NCBI GenBank assembly: GCA_030148085.1
Contig: JASBUF010000033.1
Location: 1-64,000 of the forward strand
Direction: 5' to 3'
DNA from: Methylophaga sp.
GTDB lineage: Bacteria > Pseudomonadota > Gammaproteobacteria > Nitrosococcales > Methylophagaceae
Length of the DNA stretch: 64,000 bases
Each line of letters begins with the position of its first letter. The first letter of the stretch is position 1. The notes beneath the pieces are model-generated. The model was given only the letters and a program-made list of their open reading frames with translations, was not told the origin of the DNA and searched no databases. Below are positions 58,186 through 64,000 of this stretch, piece after piece. A program made the translations under genes and the position numbers.

Positions 58186-59388
58186 TTATGTTGCTGATTG
58201 ACTTGCGTTAAATGAATGCAGCAAAAAGTCGGTGATTATTTGCATGGGCTCTTTTAAGCGAGAGACATCACTAATAATATATCCAGCTGTAACGTCTGCT
58301 TTATCCCGGTGATTAAGTAGTCTTTTTAGTGCGTAAGCCGGGATATCTCTGCTCTCAGCAATCGTTATAAATGTCCGTCTCAAATCGTGGAGCCTGAAAT
58401 CCACGCCTGATATTTCAGAGACTTTCAGGATGGCTTTTCTGGGATCCTGTATGTAGCCGGTTCTGGACTCACTCGGAAACACAAAGTGACCTTGGCGAGA
58501 TTCATGGCGCCTGATCAGCATGGTTTCAATAAAGTCAGAGAAGGGCAACGTATGACTTTCCCCATTCTTGGTGTCCGGGATGGTAAAAGTCTGTTCCTCA
58601 AAGTTCACATACTCCCAGCGTAGTTGAGCTGCTTCTGTTCTTCTTAACCCAGTAAACAGTAAGAAGTGTAAATAGTCTCTGGTGGTTTCCTGGTTAAGTT
58701 GAAGTGTGGCTTCATACCAGTCTTTGAGCTGGTGGGGTTTAATCAGGTTTTTACGTCTCTCCACTTTATACCAGGCTCTTGTCTGGCTGAGCCTTTCAAC
58801 AGGGTTAACGAGAATGATGGGATTGCCCTTAGCATCCTCATATTTACTCATAGCGTGATTAATGAGGGCTCTGAGCACACGCATGGAGTTGTTAGCTCTA
58901 GCTTCACTGCGTTTGCCAAGCTCACGATGTTTTCTTTCCACCATGTCTTTCGTGATTTCAGCAATTGGCTTTTTAAGCCAGTCCTCAAAAGCGGTGTTCA
59001 TGATTCGGTTGTAATCATGGATGGTAGAGTCTTTGAGATCTTTGCGTGTGGCGAGATAGTCCCGATACACTTCCATTAAAGAAACCGAGCGAGCATAGCG
59101 TTCCCGTTTTTCAGCAATGGGATCGCCACCGGTTGCGACCTTGCCTAAGATCTTCATGGCTTCAGTCCGGGCCTGTTCTACCGTCAGGTTGCCGTAGCGT
59201 CCCAGCGTGATCCTTTTAACACGGCCATTAACCCGTTTTTCAACGATGAAAGATTTAGCACCACCACTGGTGACTCTAAGAGCAAAGCCAGGGATAGCGG
59301 TATCGCGATAGAAGTCCTGTGTAGACACTTGACCGGATTTTGGTGTCGGAATTGGCGCCTTGTCTACAAATGATTTGGTGATCCTCAT
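58186..59388 (-). CDS. Tyrosine integrase, P4 family
   Basis: A 400-residue recombinase. It has the DUF4102-type N-terminal arm-binding domain (about 1-90), the SAM-like core-binding domain and the catalytic domain. Catalytic residues are Arg in LLFTGLRRTEA, Lys in DTKNGESH, His and Arg in FRLHDLRRTF, His in LLNHRDK and Tyr in TAGYIIS. It lies next to attR, pointing into the element, as in P4-like islands. ATG preceded by GGAG. Confidence 0.95.
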   Translation of the reverse strand: MRITKSFVDKAPIPTPKSGQVSTQDFYRDTAIPGFALRVTSGGAKSFIVEKRVNGRVKRITLGRYGNLTVEQARTEAMKILGKVATGGDPIAEKRERYARSVSLMEVYRDYLATRKDLKDSTIHDYNRIMNTAFEDWLKKPIAEITKDMVERKHRELGKRSEARANNSMRVLRALINHAMSKYEDAKGNPIILVNPVERLSQTRAWYKVERRKNLIKPHQLKDWYEATLQLNQETTRDYLHFLLFTGLRRTEAAQLRWEYVNFEEQTFTIPDTKNGESHTLPFSDFIETMLIRRHESRQGHFVFPSESRTGYIQDPRKAILKVSEISGVDFRLHDLRRTFITIAESRDIPAYALKRLLNHRDKADVTAGYIISDVSRLKEPMQIITDFLLHSFNASQSAT

Positions 59389-59508
59389 GAGCTCTCCTCG
59401 CTGTCTACATGAGAAATAATCAAATATATACAGTGTGTTACATTATTGGTTAGAAGGTATTTGCAGTTGTTTGAAACGAAACTCACTGCAAAAATCCCAT
59501 TGGTCCCT

Positions 59509-59529
59509 ATGTAGACACTATGTAGACAG
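59509..59529 (+). repeat. Integrase arm-type site, right
   Basis: An exact copy of the 21-bp block at 51349-51369, with two TGTAGACA units, same orientation, 118 bp inside attR. An inverted single copy (CTGTCTACATGAG) is at 59401-59413 ahead of the integrase gene. Confidence 0.75.
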
Positions 59530-59646
59530 TAGCGCTCAAATTCTAGCTATTTTGAGCCAATTTCGTCAAACTCGGGAAAGTGCAAAAACCAATTAAGATA
59601 TTGAAATTAAAAGGTATTAAAAGAATTTCTAATTTAGGACCGGAAA

Positions 59647-59693
59647 ACTCATAATCCCTTGGTCCTAGGTTCAAGTCCTAGTGGGCCCACCAT
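59647..59693 (+). repeat. attR: 47-bp core
   Basis: Exact copy of the 3' part of the tRNA at 51247-51293. It has no 5' half and so is not a functional tRNA gene. Confidence 0.97.
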
Positions 59694-59698
59694 TATTA

Positions 59699-59730
59699 AA
59701 AATCCTTGCCAGCGATGGCAGGGATTTTTT
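59699..59730 (+). terminator. Terminator displaced from the tRNA by the island
   Basis: A 12-bp stem (59699-59710 with 59717-59728, one G-T pair) encloses AGCGAT and is followed by T. Its distance from attR matches what a tRNA terminator would have, so it likely ended the rpoD-tRNA transcript before integration. Confidence 0.85.
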
Positions 59731-59889
59731 ATTTCATGCACTACTAGCCAAGAATAACTCAAGCTGTTTGTTAAGCTGCCGATACTCTAATTGGAAGTTG
59801 CTGAGTTCAGCTTCTCATATGTTCCTTCTTTTGTACTTAAGCTAGGTTGCATACCTGGCTTCTTTTTATGTGCAGAGTACAACGACCGC

Positions 59890-60027
59890 TCAGTAGTTCT
59901 TATTGTCTTTGGCGCTGTTTTCAATGGCGTCACCGGCAGCTTCCATATCTTTGCCGACACCTTCCATCGTGTTACATCCCACAACAAACAACATCGTGCA
60001 GACAGCGGCGAGAATAGATTTAATCAT
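59890..60027 (-). CDS. Entericidin-like small lipoprotein
   Basis: A 45-residue lipoprotein of the EcnA/EcnB type. It has a signal MIKSILAAVCTMLFVVGC with lipobox VVGC (Cys18), then the family pattern NTMEGVGKDMEAAGDAIEN. A well-placed AAGGAGG precedes two adjacent ATG codons; the second (60027) has better spacing. Entericidins are membrane-disturbing peptides or stress lipoproteins of unclear role. A single copy is present, with no paired antidote gene. Confidence 0.9.
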   Translation of the reverse strand: MIKSILAAVCTMLFVVGCNTMEGVGKDMEAAGDAIENSAKDNKNY

Positions 60028-60266
60028 CATAAACCTCCTTAATTTTCTATATGGTTTACAACAGAGTAGCTTAGTAAAGCTGACAATGGCGATATTAAGA
60101 AGGTTCAATGTCGTGACGTTGTAAAACATGCATGGCTTTTTGTGTAAGAGTGTTCACATTTTTATGGGTTTAAGATTTAATAATTGAAAAAAAGCGAATT
60201 GCTGGAAGCAAGTCAAATATGACTGATATTGTCCGGCTAAATAGCTGTTAGCAAAGCGTTATTAAG

Positions 60267-60295
60267 TTGACTTGGCTGAAATAACCATTGATACT
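60267..60295 (+). promoter_or_regulatory. Candidate sigma-70 promoter for the OmpA/TolC genes
   Basis: TTGACT (60267-60272) and GATACT (60290-60295) are separated by exactly 17 bp. Start of transcription near 60302 would leave a leader of about 170 nt before the OmpA-like gene. Confidence 0.5.
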
Positions 60296-60347
60296 TCAAC
60301 TTAAAAGCAAATTCACACAAGTGAGTCGGCATTTCAGGGAGAAATGG

Positions 60348-60461
60348 ATGATGAAGGAAGTGATGCACCAAGCGGCCTTTGCGTCGAAGCTTTTCACCGA
60401 CGGCATTTCTCGCAACGCCCGGCCTTTGTTTCTTGGCTTTAACGCATACAACCTAATTTGA
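60348..60461 (+). CDS. Possible 37-residue leader peptide
   Basis: A short frame MMKEVMHQAAFASKL... of 37 codons with AGGGAG six bases upstream, ending 12 bp before the next start. It lies within the leader predicted from the promoter at 60267. No family is recognised; it could be an attenuator-type leader, a small membrane-free protein, or chance. Confidence 0.3.
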   Translation: MMKEVMHQAAFASKLFTDGISRNARPLFLGFNAYNLI

Positions 60462-60473
60462 AGAGGCATCAGG

Positions 60474-61019
60474 ATGATTAATTTATGCCGTTTGAGTCTA
60501 CCGCTAATGCTCACTCTCGTGGCCACTGGATGTAGCTCTATTCACAACTCAATAGGCCCTGAACAGCAACGTTCAGATCTTCGTGATTCTGTGGATGCAC
60601 CTTTCCAACTTTCTGAAGGTGAATCGCCGTTCTGTAATGTGCCGCCGATGCAGGTTCCAGAAACACCAAAACTGGTTACTGCGCCAGAGCCATTCAGTGC
60701 CAAGCTGTACTTCCTGCTGGATAAAACGGAATTTACGCAAGAGTCGAAAGTCGAATCTCAAGACATTTATCAGGAAATTCTGGATAGAGAATTCAGTGAA
60801 ATCACCATCAGTGGTCATACTGATACCTCAGCATCGAACGCCTACAATGAGGCACTGTCTCTGCGTCGTTCGAAGAAAGTACGTCAGGACCTGATTGATT
60901 TCGGGGTGCCTGCCGAAAATATTCGAATTTCAGCGGAAGGTGAATATCGCTTGCTGGTGTCTACACCGGATGGCACGGTTGAAGTCAGAAATCGTCGCGT
61001 CGAAATCAACGCACGCTGA
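60474..61019 (+). CDS. OmpA-like lipoprotein
   Basis: A 181-residue lipoprotein with lipobox TGCSS (Cys20). The C-terminal OmpA domain (about 80-181) contains ITISGHTDTSASNAYNEALS and the arginine-containing SLRRSKKVRQDL, then NRRVEINA. These bind the diaminopimelate of peptidoglycan. It is followed by a TolC-family gene 16 nt later, suggesting a shared role in a type I secretion or envelope-tethering complex. Confidence 0.88.
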   Translation: MINLCRLSLPLMLTLVATGCSSIHNSIGPEQQRSDLRDSVDAPFQLSEGESPFCNVPPMQVPETPKLVTAPEPFSAKLYFLLDKTEFTQESKVESQDIYQEILDREFSEITISGHTDTSASNAYNEALSLRRSKKVRQDLIDFGVPAENIRISAEGEYRLLVSTPDGTVEVRNRRVEINAR

Positions 61020-61035
61020 GCAATGGAGTGAAGTA

Positions 61036-62379
61036 ATGGTAACTAAATTTAAGCTGCTGACATTAACGGCTTCTATTTTCAGCGCGACAATGATGTTGGC
61101 ACAGTCGGCATCAGCAGAGTCTCTGACAGAAGCGGTTGATAAAACAATCAGAAGTAACCCAACGGTTCTGGCGGACGCGAATTTTCGTCGTAGTGTCGAT
61201 AAGACCATCGATCAGGCCCGAGCAGGTTACTACCCACAAGTTGATTTAAATCTGGGCATTGGCCGTGAGCGTACAGAAAATAATGCTACGGCACCGGGTC
61301 ATCGCCACCTGACGCGCGGTGAAGCAGGCATTAATGCAAGTCAGATGCTCTATGATGGTTTTGCAACAAAAAGCTCGATTGAGCAGACACAGTCTTTGGC
61401 AGAGTCTGCAGGTTACGGTGTTTTTGACACAGCAGAAACCACATCATTAAGAGCGGTTCAAGTTTATCTGGATGTACTGCGTCGACAAGACCTGTTGAAG
61501 TTGACCGAAGCTAATCAGGAAAGTCACGCACGAATATTTTCGCAAATTGAACAACGCAGTCAGAGTGGCGTTGGTAACAGTGCCGATCTGGAGCAAACCA
61601 AAGGTCGTCTGGCTCTGTCTGAAGCCAACCTGACATCTAATCAGGGCAACCTGCAGGATGCGATGAGCAGCTACAATCGTGTGGTTGGCAATATGCCGGA
61701 CTCCTTGGCGGATCCTGGTCTTGACTGCTGCGATAAAGCACCCGCGACGGTGGAAGATGCAATGGCTGTCGCCTATCACCAACACCCTGCACTTCGTGCG
61801 GCAATGGCTCAGCATGAAGCCGCTTTAGCACAGGAGCAGGGCGCTGAAGCACCATTCCATCCACGCGTTGATTTGGAGTTAGGTGCCCGTGCAGATAATG
61901 ATCTGGATGGTGAAAAAGGCCATGAAAAAGAAGTGCTGGCCATGCTTCGTTTGCGTTATAACCTGTTGAATGGTGGTGCAGACCAAGCGCGGCTCGAAGA
62001 GACAGGCTTTTTAAGTCAGCAAGCCAGAGAGGAAGCGAATATCGCCATGCGTGATATCGAGCGCGATGTGCGGTTGGCTTGGAATTCATTGGATAATCTG
62101 TCCCATCAATTGCCAACGCTGAAACAACGTATGGACTCGGCTCAGCAGACACGTGAGGCCTACCAGCAGCAGTTCAATCTGGGACAACGTACCTTACTGG
62201 ATTTGCTGGATACGGAAAATGAGGTGCTAACTGCCAGTGCGGATTACACCAATGCCTATTACGATCACCTCTATGCTTGTTACTGGTTGGCTGAGACAAT
62301 GGGTAAACTGCTTGAAAATCTGGAACTGGAAGCCCCTGAAGAAGCAATTACTGTGGCGAGTCCAGAACCAGCTGAATAA
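61036..62379 (+). CDS. TolC-family outer-membrane channel
   Basis: A 447-residue exported protein with a signal peptide (about 1-30, ending SASA). The TolC pattern is present: SLTEAVDKTIRSNPTVL, PQVDLNLGIGRERTENN, LYDGFATKSSIEQTQ and the second repeat (YHQHPALRAAMAQHEAALAQ, then RYNLLNGGADQAR and FNLGQRTLLDLLDTENEVL). This branch usually serves type I export of large adhesins or RTX proteins. ATG 61036 has GGAG upstream; earlier in-frame starts overlap the OmpA-like gene. No transporter gene is in view. Confidence 0.92.
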   Translation: MVTKFKLLTLTASIFSATMMLAQSASAESLTEAVDKTIRSNPTVLADANFRRSVDKTIDQARAGYYPQVDLNLGIGRERTENNATAPGHRHLTRGEAGINASQMLYDGFATKSSIEQTQSLAESAGYGVFDTAETTSLRAVQVYLDVLRRQDLLKLTEANQESHARIFSQIEQRSQSGVGNSADLEQTKGRLALSEANLTSNQGNLQDAMSSYNRVVGNMPDSLADPGLDCCDKAPATVEDAMAVAYHQHPALRAAMAQHEAALAQEQGAEAPFHPRVDLELGARADNDLDGEKGHEKEVLAMLRLRYNLLNGGADQARLEETGFLSQQAREEANIAMRDIERDVRLAWNSLDNLSHQLPTLKQRMDSAQQTREAYQQQFNLGQRTLLDLLDTENEVLTASADYTNAYYDHLYACYWLAETMGKLLENLELEAPEEAITVASPEPAE

Positions 62380-62397
62380 AAGCTGATAATTACGAGG

Positions 62398-62432
62398 AGC
62401 CCCGCTACCGGAATGGTAGTGGGGCTTTTTTT
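62398..62432 (+). terminator. Terminator after the TolC-family gene
   Basis: A 12-bp stem (62398-62409 with 62415-62426, one G-T pair), five-base loop and seven T. Confidence 0.93.
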
Positions 62433-62489
62433 ATGCCATAAATCTGCAATATGTGGACACTAGTATTAATGATTTAACTCGGATCGTTA

Positions 62490-63755
62490 ATGTCGGCATT
62501 GCCAACGTCATACCTTGCTCGCAGCCATAGTCTTTTTTTATGGCTGCTACCCGTCTTATTACTTTTCTCTCGCGCACTAGCAGATGTCACCGTGGTGTTG
62601 GTCGGGCTGTTATTTCTGTTACGTAGTTATCGTCAAAAAGACTGGGCCTGGCTGCAGCATCTCTGGTTCAGGCTGGCACTGGTATTTTGGGCCTATCTCA
62701 TATTGGTCAACCTACCGATGAGTATATCGCCTGAGCAAAGCCTGAAAAATGCGCTCAGCTTTATACGCTGGCCTATGTTTACGATGGCATTGTCTTACTG
62801 GTTACTAGCTAAGCGCGCACAGCAATGGACATTATTAAAAGGATTGTTGTTCACCTGTCTTTTCGTGACCGTGGATACCTTCTGGCAGTATTTGTTTGAT
62901 GTTGACTGGTTCGGCATTGAACGATTTAACGAAAACAGGCTGACAGGCCCTTTTCGTAACCCTGTGCCTGGCACCTTGATGTTACGAGTCTGGTTTATAG
63001 CCATGTTTGCGGTTTTTTTCTGGCAGTCGTCGGCTAACAGGGCAGACCATCAGGTCATCATTATTCCGATGTTGTTATTGATTGCGATGAGCTTCACTTT
63101 TATTACTGGGGAGCGAATGGCTTTAGTACTAGTCTCTTTGGGGGGAATACTGGTGCTGAGCGCGCTGATGGTTGAGGTGAGAAGGTATCGGCGACAGTTG
63201 TTGATTGGCGTAGCGGGAATGATTCTGGCTGGCAGTTTTATGCTATTGGCATCGCCAGAAATGACGCAGCGCAGTGTGCTGAGCATCGGCGAAAAGCTTG
63301 CAGATTTTGCAGTTTCAGACTATGGACGGGTGTTTAATGCAGCCTGGCGAGTCTGGCAGGCGAATTTCTGGTTCGGCACGGGGTTTGATAGCTATCAACT
63401 GGTTTGTGAGCAAATGCAGGCACCGGCGAGATCCAGGGCGCCGTGTACCCATCCACATAATGTGTATCTGGAGTTGGGCGCAGAAACCGGTCTGATAGGC
63501 CTGCTTCTGTTTATTTGTCTGCTAGCAGCGCTCTATCGGGCAGCTTTGAGCCCAGTAATCCAAGCCAGAGCATGGCTGCATACGTCATTGTCTCTGTCTG
63601 TGCTGACAGTCAGTTTCTGGCCATTAATGGGAGGCATCAGCCTGCTGAGTAACTGGGTTGCAGCACTGGTCTGGTTAGGCGTAGGTTGGGCGTTGGCAAT
63701 TTCGGCAACACCGCTGCGAGTACAGACTCTACAGATAGCTGATCCAACTGATTAA
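62490..63755 (+). CDS. O-antigen ligase-like membrane protein
   Basis: A 421-residue protein with about 11 predicted transmembrane helices. The ligase signature is THPHNVYLELGAETGLIGLL (about 327-346), in the large periplasmic loop of the WaaL/RfaL family. It would join O-antigen to lipid A core. An O-antigen polymerase cannot be ruled out from sequence. The gene's 3' end overlaps the next gene on the other strand by 119 bp. Adjacent to a heptosyltransferase-like gene, which fits lipopolysaccharide synthesis. Confidence 0.82.
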   Translation: MSALPTSYLARSHSLFLWLLPVLLLFSRALADVTVVLVGLLFLLRSYRQKDWAWLQHLWFRLALVFWAYLILVNLPMSISPEQSLKNALSFIRWPMFTMALSYWLLAKRAQQWTLLKGLLFTCLFVTVDTFWQYLFDVDWFGIERFNENRLTGPFRNPVPGTLMLRVWFIAMFAVFFWQSSANRADHQVIIIPMLLLIAMSFTFITGERMALVLVSLGGILVLSALMVEVRRYRRQLLIGVAGMILAGSFMLLASPEMTQRSVLSIGEKLADFAVSDYGRVFNAAWRVWQANFWFGTGFDSYQLVCEQMQAPARSRAPCTHPHNVYLELGAETGLIGLLLFICLLAALYRAALSPVIQARAWLHTSLSLSVLTVSFWPLMGGISLLSNWVAALVWLGVGWALAISATPLRVQTLQIADPTD

Positions 63756-64000
63756 CCTTGAGCGCCTGAAACTGACCACGACGGATGGCAGCACGATCGA
63801 CTGAGGTGTGTGAGCCGAATAGTGCAAGCCCGGGGCTACCGAGACAGGAAGCCAGGTGACTGGGACCCGTATCATTGCCAATCACAAAACTGGCATGTTG
63901 TAGCAGTCCGGCCAGTTCAGACCAGCTGAGTAAGCCATGTGACAGCACCGGGGTGAAGCCGGGTAAGTCATCCGCCAATTCCAGTTCGTCAGGGCCGATG
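63637..64000 (-). CDS. Glycosyltransferase family 9 (heptosyltransferase-like), C-terminal part
   Basis: The frame is open to the right edge; about 120 C-terminal residues are visible. The family-9 motif is clear: ASFVIGNDTGPSHLASCLG then GLALFGSHTSVDRA. These enzymes add heptose or related sugars to the lipopolysaccharide inner core. The last 40 codons lie antisense to the end of the ligase-like gene; the tail after SVESVLAAVLPKL is not conserved, so the extension may be recent. Confidence 0.85.
   Translation of the reverse strand, partial: IGPDELELADDLPGFTPVLSHGLLSWSELAGLLQHASFVIGNDTGPSHLASCLGSPGLALFGSHTSVDRAAIRRGQFQALKVNQLDQLSVESVLAAVLPKLPTPNLRLTRPVLQPSYSAG

Larger units (their letters stand above)
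59389..59889. other. Non-coding right end of the island and flank
   Basis: No convincing gene is present. The stretch holds an inverted TGTAGACA-type site just ahead of the integrase start (59399-59411), the right arm block (59509-59529), attR (59647-59693) and a terminator (59699-59730). I see nothing further from 59731 to 59889. Confidence 0.7.
60031..60473. other. Long intergenic region upstream of the OmpA/TolC genes
   Basis: It contains the divergent entericidin start, a candidate promoter (60267-60295), a short open frame (60348-60461) and a possible hairpin in the leader with arms TGC-GTCG and CGAC-(g)-GCA at about 60378-60402. The octamer GGCCTTTG occurs twice (near 60373 and 60421). 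I see no other gene. Confidence 0.5.

Noticed and set aside
61637-62152. A 171-codon frame antisense to the TolC-family gene
   Set aside because: The plus-strand frame has clear TolC repeats, so the antisense frame is incidental.

Overview
The window reads as chromosome of a methylotrophic gammaproteobacterium, most like Methylophaga or a close relative. This is inferred from gene content: archaeal-type C1 genes (fhcB, fhcA, fhcD; a dmrB-like flavoprotein, a dihydropteroate-synthase-like gene, a DUF447 gene and mfnB) sit among typical gammaproteobacterial gene neighbourhoods. No species assignment is possible from the sequence alone.

Layout. 1-8030 (minus strand): priA, argS, a SPOR-domain gene and the fhcB-fhcA-fhcD genes of the formyltransferase/hydrolase complex. 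8031-8318: an intergenic region with three perfect DnaA boxes and one near-match. 8319-9514: folA, a TIGR02647-type gene and a pentapeptide-repeat gene. 9511-14672 (minus): hisB-hisH-hisA-hisF-hisI-hisE, a HIT protein and tatA-tatB-tatC. 14769-19882: an FNR-type regulator, ompW with an FNR-like box, murJ, a SCO-like protein, oxyR and a small rubredoxin gene. 19945-23512: recF and gyrB without dnaA or dnaN; recF carries one perfect and one near-perfect parS site. 23754-28640: type II NADH dehydrogenase, divergent from the tetrahydromethanopterin/methanofuran cofactor genes. 28644-34653: two LysR regulators, metE/metR, a double-receiver protein and a DJ-1-family gene. 34667-42204: ctpA, envC and gpmI diverging from a rhodanese gene, grxC, secB, gpsA and a lipoprotein gene. 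42249-46650: midA-like methyltransferase, folM, folK, folB, plsY and tsaD. 46786-51292: rpsU, yqeY, dnaG, rpoD and a tRNA with a CAT anticodon.

51247-59693 is an integrated element of 8,400 bp per repeat unit. It is bounded by an exact 47-bp duplication of the tRNA 3' part and carries a P4-type integrase, an AlpA-like regulator, a DUF3987 protein and an unrecognised gene. Its cargo is a two-gene ATPase/HNH module resembling the Septu anti-phage system and an OafA-like surface acyltransferase. It is visibly more AT-rich than its flanks.

59694-64000 holds an entericidin-like small lipoprotein, an OmpA-like lipoprotein and TolC-family pair with a long leader, an O-antigen ligase-like protein and the C-terminal part of a heptosyltransferase-like protein.

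The points most worth checking are the parS sites and DnaA-box cluster (origin-proximal DNA, perhaps oriC itself), the Septu-like island, the four-copy CGTA tail on the dihydropteroate-synthase-like protein, and a receiver domain that lacks its phosphorylatable aspartate.
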